NCBI GenBank assembly: GCA_009829735.1
Contig: CM020619.1
Location: 19,101,816 to 19,165,815 of the forward strand
From: Pyropia yezoensis
Taxonomy: Eukaryota; Rhodophyta; Bangiophyceae; Bangiales; Bangiaceae
DNA length: 64,000 nucleotides
Direction of reading: 5' to 3'
Part shown: in pieces, positions 38,877-49,700 of the stretch
Numbering within the stretch: the first letter of the stretch is position 1
How the letters are laid out: each line of letters starts with the position of its first letter
Translations under genes and position numbers: made by a program
The notes under the pieces: generated by a model
What the model saw: the letters and a program-made list of their open reading frames with translations, nothing else
What the model was told of the DNA's origin: nothing
Database searches by the model: none

Positions 38877-40590
38877 ATGGCTCCACGCCAGCGAGGGCAC
38901 GCGACTTGCGGGTTCTGTGGCTTTCAGGCGGCTGACGGGCTCCCCAAGCATGACGCACGAAATTGCGACATGGCCACTGTCGAGTGTCGCTGTCACCTAC
39001 AGCCTGGAGATGTGCTCCTGTTGGGGCCTGTGGAGTGCGACACGAAGTGCTGTCCCCGCACGGACCCCTCCAAGAGGCCGCCGCAATGCGCGCTCTGCCT
39101 TCAAGATGGCCACGAGCCTATGACGATCCGCTATGGGGCCATTGATGAGAAGGTACGGTTCCTACCTGTGTGGGCTATCGCATCTCTGGGACGGAATCTC
39201 TGCGGCGCGGCGCGGGGGGGGGACCCTCGATGGGGTGTCGGGAAGCTCCGAGTGACGGCTAGGACGGTGCCAGCCCAGGACTGGGGTGGTGCCGGGCGCG
39301 GGTCCCGCTACAAAAGAAGGGTTGATGGTGTGATTACGACGCGGGGAAGACATGCAGGTCGTCTTGGAATGCTGTACACCAGGGCCTTCGGCGCAGGAGA
39401 GCCAGTGTACACGTATGAGGCTCTCCACATGCACTTGGACGAATGGGGAGTGACTTGTTCTGTGCACCCCTTCTTTGGCGAGTATTCTGACTTTTCGCTA
39501 CGAGTACTTGTGAGCTCTGGTTGCCTCGTCCTTTTTTGCTTTTCTGCGCAATCGTTTTTTTTCTTCCTAGGCTGTGGTGAAAAACAGAACCCTCATTCGA
39601 CGGAAGCGCGCGTTCCGTTTGACGCCCGCAGCTATGGTGTGCAAGGCTTCCGGTTTGACGGAGGAGTACATCCAGCAGGCGCGTCGGGCCAGCCAGAGCC
39701 GCTACGCCGCTCAAGCTACAGCAGCCCGCAAGCTCAAAGCTTTGAAAGCGCGGCTGCACACGGCTCACGAGATTGCCTAGGCGGACTGCAGTGGTCCTGA
39801 CGTCGAGGAGGTCGACCCCGCGCAAGCAGTACCATCCCGCCGTAAGGCCCTTTCAGAGGCGTCGTGCGTAGCGGTCGACCTTGACAACTTGTCCGAGATC
39901 GCCAGCCGGAGCGGCAAGAACTCGTCTACGACGCAAAAGGCCAACATGGAGGTACTGCGCGCGGGCTATCAGCGGCGCATGGCCGGGAAGTCTCCCGTGG
40001 CAGCTCAGCTGCTGGCGGCCGCTGGCGAGGTGGGAAGTTTGCCTGCCCCACCTCCTGACGCGGATCCCGAGGGTGGACGGGGTGCTCTTGGCGCCGAGGG
40101 TGACCCTCTGCGGCAGATTCAGCGTTGCCTCTCCGCCCAGGCTGGGACTCGATCAGCCTCACGCGCACAAGTGTTGGCGTCATCACACATGCAGCTGCGC
40201 GGGCCGAGCATCATTGACGGCCGACGGCTGGGGGCCAACGGTATTGTTGACACTCTGGGGGCGATTGCGGATGGTGCTGGTGCCGCTGGGATGGCGTCCG
40301 TCCCGTCGGGGTCAAGGTATCGGGGGGTGGTGGACCTTGATGGGTCTGGTGTGTTCGGTCTGTTTCAAGATGACTACCAGCCGAAGACGGACGTCGTGTA
40401 CTTGGACTTGGCCAAGACGGTGATGGTCACTGAGCGGCTGTCCGGGATGGTCATAGTGGGAGAGGGCACTTCCTTCGACGAGCTCGTTAACCTCTTTCAA
40501 CCTGTGATGACTGGCGCCGACCAGTGGTCCTTCGGCCAGAGGAAGGCCCTCGAGATGTTCTTCCGCCGCTGTCGCGCTGCGTGCTCCTGA
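38877..40590 (+). pseudogene. Cys-rich transposon-encoded protein, one intron, in-frame TAG
   Basis: Exon 1 (38877-39509) starts MAPRQRGHATCGFCGFQAAD and carries about a dozen Cys and His in the first 90 residues (CGFCGF, CRC, CDTKCC, CALCLQDGH), a likely zinc-binding region. A 61-bp intron has donor GTGAGC at 39510, a long pyrimidine tract and acceptor CTTCCTAG at 39570, in phase 0 on both sides. Exon 2 continues AVVKNRTLIRRKRAFRLTPA, a basic region with probable helices. An in-frame TAG at 39778-39780 interrupts it, yet the same frame then runs on as convincing protein for 269 more codons (SEASCVAVDLDNLSEIASRS onward) to TGA at 40588. Either this copy has one nonsense mutation or the stop is bypassed. 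No family recognised; an accessory DNA-binding or regulatory protein of the transposon is a guess from position. An upstream in-frame ATG at 38835 is possible. Confidence 0.55.
39510..39570 (+). other. spliceosomal intron, 61 bp
   Basis: GTGAGC donor, T/C-rich stretch, CTTCCTAG acceptor; removal keeps the frame. GTACTT at 39504 is an alternative in-phase donor. Confidence 0.65.
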
Positions 40591-41249
40591 ACTTGCCGAG
40601 CAGTTTCTCTCGCGCTGTGCTGTTCTCGTTTGATGCTTGTCCGCTGCAGTGCGCCGTGCTTTCCCTTTGTAGCTTGTGGCAATTCTTGTGTCTTGTCAAC
40701 ATTTTTCAGGTTTTAATGTCATGCAGCCGCTTTCGCCAAAATCATATTTCCTCTCGCAGCATCTCGTCGTCTTGGCCTCTGCACGTGCTTGGCCGCCCTC
40801 ACTGCCGCTCTTTTGCGGCCCGCCGGCAGCCTCCTCGGACCCGCACCGCACAGCGGGGACAATCCTGGCAACGGCGGCGACGGCAGGGTAGACATGGGCG
40901 GCGGCGGTGGCCATCGAAAGGGTAGCCCCGCCGGCGGGCCGGGCATGCGTACGGGGGCGTATGCTAGTGGCGGTGGCACAAATGACGTTCGGGGCGTGCA
41001 CCCGGTCTTGTGATTTGGGCCTTCCGCGCGGTTTGGGGGGCGGAGGTTGTGGGGGAGACCTTGGTGGCGGCGGTAGCACGTCCCCACCGTGGGGCGTGTG
41101 CGTGGCAGACTTGGGAATTGCGGGGGGTCCAGCAAGGGAGGCTCCGCCCCCCCCGCCAAGCAACCCCCCCCCTCTAACCCCCCCCCCCCCCGCCCCGCCG
41201 CCGCCGCTCCGCCCCCCCCGCCAAGCGACCCCCCCTCTGAACCCCCCCC
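40591..41249. other. spacer between Cys-rich gene and right arm
   Basis: No recognisable gene. The first part is probably the 3' UTR of the Cys-rich gene and the rest is GC-rich. Confidence 0.35.
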
Positions 41250-43735
41250 CCCCTCCCCGCCGCCGCCGCCGCCTCCGCCCACCCTACCACTGCCTGCCGC
41301 CCGGGACCTGTCCGCCAAGGCCGGCCGACAAGCAGCCGCTCGCGCGCCCGCGGCCGCCACAGCCGTTCCTCCCCGGCCGAGAATTCCCGCAGCTTTGGGC
41401 GCGTCCCCGCCGCAGGACACCTCACCCTGGCCGTGGTCGCTGGCGGCGGCGGTCCAGGCGTTGTCGGGGGGGCTGGCAGGGCGAGATCGCCCCTCCCCGC
41501 CCGGCAGCAGCACCCCCTCCGCGCCGCCGCCACCGCCACCACCACGAGCCCCCTCAACCGCCGCCTTCGCACTGGCGGCTGGCGCGTCGCCGGCCGCCGC
41601 GGCCGCCCCGCCGCCGCCGGCCGTCGCCACCGCCGCGGCCGCGCCGCGCCCAAGCGCGGCCGCCGTCCCCGCTGCATCACTGTCCTCCAGGGCGCCGACG
41701 CTCAACGCCTCCCCTCGGGCCAGCGAAGGGGGATCCATCCCCCCCGCCAAACGACCTCCCTCCCCACCGAAGCATACTCCCCCCCTAACCAAGCAAACAC
41801 CCCCACCACCGCCGCAATCACGAGATCCCTCTGCCCCCACCACTGCCAAGCCGCCCAGCGCGGCTAGGCTGGCGGCGGGGCCGGCTACTGGCGCAGCCGA
41901 GCCGCAGTCACTCGCCTCCGCGGCAACCGCCGCGCCGCCGACGGTGGCAGAAACCGCGAGCAGGGTTGCGCGGGTGGGTGGGGGTCGCCCCGCCGCAAAG
42001 CGGCGGCGGGTCCGTGGCGTCGAGAGGTGGGCGGGGATGGCGGGGTGGACGCCGCCAGTGGAAATTCTCCTCTTTTCATCAATCACCAACAATCGGCAGC
42101 AGCAAAAGATGAAAGGAGAAACAAGAGTACAGCGACATTGAATTGGAAAACCTCAGGGGGTGAAAAAGGAGACCGATTGATACAAAGGCACACATGACGC
42201 ACAAAAAAAGCAACACGGAACACACAAGAAATAAAAACGGTCCAGAGAAGGAACCAGCAGCGAAGCAGAAGGCTGAGGAGAAAAATGAGAGACCTGTTGC
42301 GGCAAAGAACCACACGACACACCGAAAAGAACCAGCGCATAACATGCAAGAAATAGAATCGGTCCAGCGCAGAAGCCAGCAGAGAAGCCGGGGGTTCAGT
42401 AGAAGAAAGAGAGACCTATTGCTGCAAAGAAGCGCGCAGCACACAGAAAAAGAAGCAGGGCACGCGCAGCAAAGCGAACAAGGTCCACAGCAAAGTTAGA
42501 AAGAAGCGTGAGGCCGAGAACGTGTCCCGTCGGGTGCACTGTGGGGACATAGCAGTGCTGCTGCCCCCAAGCGCCGGACGCCAGGCAGGGAGCGCCGGTA
42601 GACGGGAGCGCCCGTGGATGGGAGCAGCGGCCCGGGCAGGCAGTGGCGGACATCAGTGGGCCACTTGTGGAGGGTGGCCGGTGAGCAGCTTGGGGGGGGG
42701 GGCGCACATGCGCAGGCCGTCCCGATCGGCGCTGCCCTACCGCGCACCCGCTTACCAGCCAGTAGGGTGCTCGCCGTCGCCCGGCAACAGCCGGTTTTTC
42801 CGGCGTGCAGGGGCCGTCATGAGGACAGCCAGCAGGCCCACACTCGCCAGCGCCAGCCGTGCGGCCATAAAAGCATACCTGCATGGGTGTCGGGCGCGGA
42901 ATCAGGCAGCGGGAGAAGGTGCGGATGCCAAAGAGGGTGTCGAGCACGGATGCCAGAGGTACAGGGACGGGGGCGGGTGGGGGAGCTGAGAATGGGGACG
43001 GGAAGCGGACGGGTGCGGGAACGGTGGCGTGGACGACGGTGGGGCAGCAGTGGTGGACGACAATGGGGCAGCAGTGGTGGGAGGGGACGGCATACCAATG
43101 GCGGTGGCGGGGTTCGAGAGGTGGCCCGCAGCTGGTAGCTGGACATCGAGGAGGTATCGGTGGGACCAAAAGCCCAAGGGGGAACCAGCTGCGACGTAGC
43201 GCAGCCAAGACCTCACTGCGTGGGGCGTGCACCCTTTTCTCGTCTCAAATTTGAGGCCCGGACGCTATCGGGCGAGCCCAGCCGGTACGTAGCAGATTTT
43301 GCCCCTAGGCATCAAAGTTGTACTCCACCTTTCACGGCCTGTACATGTTGGCGGCCAGCGGTGTTGTCCCAGTCAGGGCAGCCTGCAATTCCGGCACCAG
43401 GAGCCCCCAAGACCCGCGTTGGGAAAAGCTTTGGGGACGCTGATCGTTTCCATGGCCATGCGGGCAGACCAGCATCGCGTTTTGAAATCATTGGGGCCTT
43501 CGCTGAGCTTTTCAACCTGTCCACCGCAAAAGATCACACAGGCGATTAAAAAGAGACAAAGTTTGGGCAGGCGCAGGGGCGGAGGCCGAGAGCCCCTGAC
43601 CGACGGTGCTGCGTCTGTGGCAGCGGCGAAGCGTGTAGCTGCGACGCCCTCCCTTGCTCCCACATCATGCCGGCCATCACGGAGGACACCAGTAGTTTTT
43701 GAGGCAGAACGGGGCTGCCCCCGCGCTGTGGGGCG
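41250..43735 (-). repeat. right inverted arm
   Basis: Reverse complement of the left arm without the retrotransposon. At about 41815-41850 it preserves the unoccupied target (in reverse: GGCAGAGGGATCTCGTG). An open Pro/Ala-rich plus-strand frame (about 41089-42141, NLS-like AAKRRRVRG) has no ATG and is shared with the left arm. Confidence 0.75.
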
Positions 43736-43829
43736 GATCGGGTGTTGCGCATCCTGCCATCACGGAGGACACCAGTAGTTCTAGAGGCGGGACGGGGCTG
43801 CCCCCGCGCTGTGGGGCGGATCGGGTGTG
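43670..43829. repeat. tandem repeat, period 83 bp, two copies
   Basis: CCATCACGGAGGACACCAGT occurs at 43671 and again 83 bp later, each copy followed by GGGGCTGCCCCCGCGCTG. It lies at the outer end of the right arm, and only one copy is present at the left end. Confidence 0.85.
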
Positions 43830-44586
43830 GTGCGCCCTGCTCATTTTGCGCCGTCCTGATGGGCGTTTGGGACGGGGGGTACGGGTAGGGACGAGGCGAT
43901 CCGGTTCTACAGCCGCCGCCGCTGCGGCGGCGCACGCAGCGTTCATATCTCCGCGGGCTGGGCCAAAAAGACTGCTGGCCCGTGTGCAGCAATATGGTCG
44001 GCCGTATTGTGACCCTAATATTGGGGGGGGGGGGGGGGGGGGCTACTTCTAATCCTTGGCTTTCAATTTGAGAGTCCGTACTGGTCACGGTATCTAGAAG
44101 TTACGTATGACCAGAGGGACTTGCATCTTGGGGTGGAGGGTAGTTAGCAGTGTCTCCGAGGGTTTATAACGAGGGGGCCGGCGGCGAATCCACCGCCGGC
44201 CAAGGCAGAACAACAAACCCCTCCCATTTGGGCTCTCATCTTGGTCCCGTGGCTTGCGCTCCAAGGAAAGCAACCTTGGCCTCCCGGTGACGTTGGTTTC
44301 CGATCCCCTCTGGCGAGTGTTCCCTGGGAGTGGACGTGCAGCAGATACCTATTGTGCTACATTGGTGGAGCAGCAAGGGACGGGTTTCTGTCACCCTTGT
44401 GGTGACGCCGTCTTCGGCCCTGGCACACGCATAGGGATCCAGTCCTTTTCTTGTACTCGTGGTGCTGCGATCTGTTCGATTGTTTTGAGTGGTTGCGTTT
44501 GACTGCGATCTACGGTCACTCTCCCCCAGCTACCCCCGCGCTCTCTTATTCGTGGTGACTGATACGTCGGTTGACTGATTGTGACT
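43830..44586 (+). other. junction region and 5' LTR candidate of family B
   Basis: The probable LTR ends GTGCTACA at 44361, one base before the primer-binding site. Its start is not fixed: TGTGACCCTAAT at about 44007 is a candidate, followed by a G19 run. 44381-44586 is the gag leader. No second copy of this LTR is found in the window, so the assignment rests on the primer site and gag alone. Confidence 0.4.
44363..44380 (+). other. primer-binding site, family B
   Basis: TGGTGGAGCAGCAAGGGA, one mismatch to the sites of families A and C. Confidence 0.7.
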
Positions 44587-46764
44587 ATGTCTACCCAAGA
44601 GACGGGGAACGTTCAAGGTGACGGATCGGCGTCGACGCCGACCCCGGAGCTGAACCCGGGAACCGGGATCGGTAACCCGATCGACAACACTGAGACGCCG
44701 ATGCTCTCCGGTGCCGGATCGACGTTTGGTACGGCACGGACGGCCGGGGGCGGCGGACCGCCGCAACTGTCCTCTGCCGACCTCACGCCGCCGCCACCTT
44801 CACCAGGGGACTCTCTGATGGCATCACTGGCTCGCATTGAGGCCCGGTTCGCCGGGCTCGACGCCCGTCAAGAGCGTACGGAGGACGCAATGGCCGTGCT
44901 GATGTCAGCTCGCCATACGACGGTACCCCGTCGGGTCCCTCCCACACCGGTACGGTTCGAACCGGCCGGACTACTTTCGGAGTCCGCCAGGGTCAACCCC
45001 GGTGTTGCTACTCCTGGACAACTTCCGGACACGGCGGGTTATGGATCCGACTCGCCGGCTGAGTTGGAACGTAGCCATACGGAGCGCTACGCTCGGAGCA
45101 CCCAGAGCGGGCTCCGCGGACATGACCCGGCGGATATTTACGCCGGAACAGAGTCGGCAAGGGGGGGAGGCGGTACCGTCTCGCATTACCCCATCGACGA
45201 AGGGAGCCATGCAACTCGGGTACCCGACGCGCCGACGCCGGAAGTTCCAGCGTCACTGGTTCAAGCGATGACAGCGCAGGTTACTGCGAGCTTACTGAAG
45301 CGGATGGAGTACGATGAGTCTACTCATCAACTGGCCAAGCGACTGGATATCCAGGACGCGGACACAGAGATGGTCAACGAAGTCTTCACGTCGGTACTGA
45401 CTCCGGAACGTTATCGTTTGGAGGACCGATCCACTACCGTATCGGAATCGATGCGTACGACCTCGCACCGAGCGATGCGCTCTATGCAGACCGTTATGAA
45501 GGGAGTCACTGTGTTCGGGGGCCCTATCGGACGCCCGTTGGCAGTCATTGGCTTCTTGACTAGCTTCAAGGCAGCCGCGGGCAAGGCGCTCGTCAACGAG
45601 GGGCTGGCGCTGGAGATCCTCCCGTTCTTTGTTGACGAACGGGTCCGAGGCATCCTCCGCCAGGCATCCCCGATGCCGGAAATGAGGGTCGCAGCCACCC
45701 CCATGGATTACCGTGGGATATTGAAGGAGCTGTTTAGCAGCTACCTCAGTGAGGACAAGTGCGAAGACCACTATCGGGCCCTTTGCACTGCCACCGCCCA
45801 GTCCTGGGAGGATGAAGAGATGTTTGGACGCCGGATCCAAGAGCTCGACTACGAGCTGGGGAAGCTCCTCGGTGAAGGGAAACTACGGGCCATCCTGTTC
45901 GCAGGAGTACCCAACTATGTGCGGATATCCGCACGGGGAGCCAATACGGCTCGGACGAACTTCAGTCGACTGATGCATATGTGCAAGTCCCTAGGGGACG
46001 CCTACCGGGTGCTACACCCGGAATGTGCCTTGGCCCCGAAGCCCAAGGGTGAGGGAGGCAATCCCAGTCTTACCCCGGTACCGAGGCAAGAGAAGGTGGA
46101 ACGTAAGGCCGCACCAGTACTGGTGGCGACCGACCAGACCCCTACCGGAGGGGATGAACCTCTAGTCGACCAACAGGGCCACCTGTTGCTACCGGCGACG
46201 CCGGTGATTGATGAGCATGGTACGGTGGCGTACATCGCCCCGGCTGGGACTCAGTTCCAGGTCAACGAGGGAGCGGGTCGGCGCGTCCCGTATGTACGCA
46301 CTACGGGTTATGCCCCGGTTACGGGTAACCCCCACCAACCCCTGCCGACCTGGGCAGTACGTACGGAGGCACCTCCGCACATCGCGGGTAGACCCAACCG
46401 GTTGGGAGAGTCCATGTTCCGGTTGGCACCGGGACCCAAGGCCTACCAAGGGGCGGGTTTTCGGGCGCCCGAGGCAGGCAACCGGACCTATGGAGCCAAC
46501 CCGACGCGGACGCCCGGGACGGCCGGCACGTCTGGATGTATGTTGTGCGGAGACCCCCAACACTGGGTGTCCGCATGCCCACTCATCCCGGAGGAGTCTC
46601 GACGGGCAGCGGCGCAACGCAAGGCATCCATGGGTGGGTATCCCGCCCGAGGCCCGGCACCGGGTAGGCAGCAAGCTCCAGGAGGAGCACTGGCAGACGA
46701 GGAGGCACCCCCTCCCTCGGATGCCCCGGAGGACAGTACCCGGCCGAGCACGGGAAACGAGTGA
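44587..46764 (+). CDS. gag: gag of family B, 725 aa, intact
   Basis: ATG at 44587 (MSTQETGNVQGDGSAS). The N-terminus is Pro/Thr/Gly-rich with a heptad-like helix (LARIEARFAGLDARQERTED). A mostly helical capsid-like domain covers about residues 215-500. The zinc knuckle CMLCGDPQHWVSAC (CX2CX4HX4C) is near residue 652 and a Pro-rich tail ends GNE and TGA at 46762-46764. The open frame is unbroken, so virus-like particle protein could still be made. It ends in the same Asn-Glu-stop context as families A and C, immediately after a frameshift heptamer. Confidence 0.85.
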   Translation: MSTQETGNVQGDGSASTPTPELNPGTGIGNPIDNTETPMLSGAGSTFGTARTAGGGGPPQLSSADLTPPPPSPGDSLMASLARIEARFAGLDARQERTEDAMAVLMSARHTTVPRRVPPTPVRFEPAGLLSESARVNPGVATPGQLPDTAGYGSDSPAELERSHTERYARSTQSGLRGHDPADIYAGTESARGGGGTVSHYPIDEGSHATRVPDAPTPEVPASLVQAMTAQVTASLLKRMEYDESTHQLAKRLDIQDADTEMVNEVFTSVLTPERYRLEDRSTTVSESMRTTSHRAMRSMQTVMKGVTVFGGPIGRPLAVIGFLTSFKAAAGKALVNEGLALEILPFFVDERVRGILRQASPMPEMRVAATPMDYRGILKELFSSYLSEDKCEDHYRALCTATAQSWEDEEMFGRRIQELDYELGKLLGEGKLRAILFAGVPNYVRISARGANTARTNFSRLMHMCKSLGDAYRVLHPECALAPKPKGEGGNPSLTPVPRQEKVERKAAPVLVATDQTPTGGDEPLVDQQGHLLLPATPVIDEHGTVAYIAPAGTQFQVNEGAGRRVPYVRTTGYAPVTGNPHQPLPTWAVRTEAPPHIAGRPNRLGESMFRLAPGPKAYQGAGFRAPEAGNRTYGANPTRTPGTAGTSGCMLCGDPQHWVSACPLIPEESRRAAAQRKASMGGYPARGPAPGRQQAPGGALADEEAPPPSDAPEDSTRPSTGNE
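46752..46758 (+). promoter_or_regulatory. -1 ribosomal frameshift site GGGAAAC, family B
   Basis: Read G GGA AAC in the gag frame, followed by GAG TGA. The -1 frame continues CGA GTG AGA into pol. No ATG is available at the pol start, which favours frameshifting over reinitiation. Confidence 0.7.
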
Positions 46765-49700
46765 GAGGAAGGACGACACGGGGTCGCTGGGGTAACCCTA
46801 GCAAGCCACCCCGGACTGCCGCGGGGAAAGCCCAACGGAGAGCGCGGTTGAGCCGACGCCGCATCAACCCCCGGGTACACCTTCCGGCCCCGACGACATG
46901 GCGTCAGGGGATTGATGACCAACCTCCAAGGTTGGGAGGAGAGGACGGGAAGCCCCGTCACATGGAACCAGACAAGGGCCCTGTTCAGGATGCCCGAGCT
47001 ACACCGGATATCGTTGTAGGCCACGTACTGTTCACCTTGGAGAACTTCAAGGTATCAGCCACACTGGGGGTTGACCCCCAGTCGACCCGGTCGTATTACC
47101 CCGTACTGGATACAGGGGCTGGACCTAACTTGATCCGGAAGGATACCCTCCCGGACAAGTGGCTCCCGCGAGTCAGAGTGGCTCGGAGACCCACGATCAA
47201 GGATGCGAATGGTCTTCTCATTCGTACGACCGCAGCGATGTCGCTGCAGGTCACCATCGGGGAGCTCACTACGGAAGTTGACTTCCTGGTGTGTGAGACT
47301 CTATCTGTGCCCTGCATACTGGGGTGCACCTTCATCAACGTTCACGTGGATGCAATCCGGCCCGGCCGGAGGACCGTCGAGCTGCAAGAGACCGACGGGA
47401 CGAAGAGAGGACAGACAGCTATCGTCAGGGACCTCACGTTACAAGGGAGCCACGTTAGCGTGGCTGAGGTATACGCCAACGTAGAACCAAAGACACTCCG
47501 GCTGGCCAAGCGGACTCGCTTTGAGCCGCTATCGGAGACCGCCCTCCCGGTTAACTGTGACCTCGCAGGCATCTGCAGAGTCCAGTCCAACCTAAGAGCC
47601 TACAAGCGCCATGGGTTGACCATGGCCAATGATAGCGTAGACCTCCCAGCAGGGGGGTCATCACTGCTGGTGATGGCGAACAATCGCCGTAAGGCAGTCA
47701 CCCTCCCGAAGGGAACTATCCTCGGGATTGCCGAGCTCTACGAAGGAGATATCCTTACCCCTGACAAGGAAGGTCAAGTGGAACCACTTGAAGTGCTGGC
47801 GGTCGCCGAGACCACCGAGCGACAGCAACCCGATGACGGGAAGCCTAACCCATCGGCGGCTCCGGCGGACATGCCGCCAAAGGACCAAGAAGCCTTGAAG
47901 GCACTGGCCGAGGCTGACCTCGACCACCCTCCCCCTTCGGTAGCTGAAGGGGTACGACGGATGCTAAGAAGGCATGACGTCATGTGGACCGGCGGGGCGC
48001 TGGGTACCATTGGGGCAACCCAACACCGTATAGACCTGGTACCAGGTGCTCGACCAGCGCGGTCGCCACCGCATCGCGCGGGACCTATGCAACGAGAGAT
48101 CGTTGATGGAGAAGTGAAGAGGATGAGCGAAGCTAAGGTGATCCGACCTTCGATGTCGGAGTGGGGCGCCCCAGTCGTTATCGTACCGAAGAAGGATCAG
48201 ACCCCTCGATTTTGCATCGAAAATCGACGCCTCAACTTGGTTACCAAGAAAGACTCATACCCTTTACCAAGGATGGACGAGTGCATCGACTCGCTGGGGG
48301 AGGCCACAGTGTTTACCACTATCGACTGCAATGCCGGGTACTGGCAGATCCCAGTTGCGGAAGAGGATATCCACAAGACGGCGTTCGTCTGTCACAGTGG
48401 CGTGTTCGAGTTCCTAAGGATGCCCTTCGGATTGTCCAACGCCCCCGCCACATTCCCATGGGCCATCGACATTATACTGTCGGGAGTCAAATGGCGTAAC
48501 TGCCTGGTGTACTTGGACGACGTCATCGTCTTCTCGCGTAACATGAATGACCATGTGCAACATGTCGACGAGGTACTCACCCTCTTGCGGAACGCCGGGG
48601 TAACCCTGCGCCTCAAGAAGTGCGCCTTCTTCCAGCAGACAGTCGAGTATCTGGGTCACCAGATCACACCAGGTAAACTGGGAGTGCTCGAAGCTAATAC
48701 CCGGGCACTCCGCGATGCGCGATATCCAACCACCCAGTCACAGCTGAAAAGCTTCCTGGGGATGTGCAACGTATACCGACGGTTCGTCAAGGACTTCGCT
48801 CGTATAGCCAAACCGTTAACGGTTCTGACGAGCAGTGCCTTGCCAAAGGTACTCCAACCTCCCTCGCCAAGCGAGGAAGAGGCATTCGAGCTGCTCAAGC
48901 AAGCTCTGCTAGCCCCACCCGTGCTTGCGTTGCCGCATAGACGCGGGACCTTCGTCATCGACGTCGATGCCTGCGACATCCAAGTGGGATGCACCCTGCT
49001 ACAGGGAGAGACCATCATCGGTACCGATAATGCTATCCCGGACCTACATCCGGTAGGGCACTTCAGCCGGACACTCAACCCGGCTGAGCGTAACTATAGT
49101 GCCACCGAGCGCGAGTGCCTCGGAGTCATATGGGCAGTGCAACTGCTCCGGCCATACCTGGAAGGTTCCAGGTTCATCGTAAGGTCCGACCACGAACCTT
49201 TACGATGGCTTCTCAACCTTGGTGACAAGGATTCTGACAGCCACGGTCGGCTAGCCCGGTGGAGGCTGAAGATGGCCGAGCACGACTACCGGACCATATA
49301 CAAGGCCGGCTCCACCCATCATCTGGGGGACGCGCTGTCGCGACTCGATACCCCAAGCGGGGATACCCGACAGGTGCACGAAGACATCCCGGTGGTACCG
49401 GTGTGCATGGTGGGTAATGCTACCCAAGGTATGGTTGACCATACCATGGCACACCTTGCGTGCCCATTGACCCTCGCGGACTTCCGCGAGGCACAGGCCA
49501 ATGACGATGACTGTAAACGCCATCGTGCTAACCTCCTGGCCGGCACGGCCGGCATCTTCTCCGAGAACGAGGACGGACTCATATATCGGCGGGCACCCGC
49601 CGATGGACGGCATCAGGTCGTGGTTCCCGTGTCCTTACGGCAGGCCGTCATGGAACGAGAACACGAGAACCCCACAGCCGGACACCCGGGGGGTTTGCGC

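Larger units (their letters stand above)
24340..43735. mobile_element. DNA transposon with about 2.5-kb inverted arms, IS630/Tc1/mariner-type transposase
   Basis: The sequence from about 24340 to 26249, continuing at 35682-36260, is repeated in reverse complement at about 41250-43735. Similarity is high in the outer part and looser near the inner ends. The centre (36261-41249) carries a DDE transposase gene and a divergent Cys-rich gene. Excluding the 9.4-kb retrotransposon in the left arm, the element is about 10 kb. Outer boundaries are estimated from where the match between arms stops; neither a TA target duplication nor exact termini could be fixed. The alternative is two opposed copies of an unrelated repeat that happen to flank a transposase. 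Confidence 0.6.

Noticed and set aside
41089..42141. Outward-facing Pro/Ala-rich protein gene in the right transposon arm
   Set aside because: The frame has no ATG near its start and is low complexity. The similarity with the left arm is explained by the inverted duplication itself, so coding is not supported.
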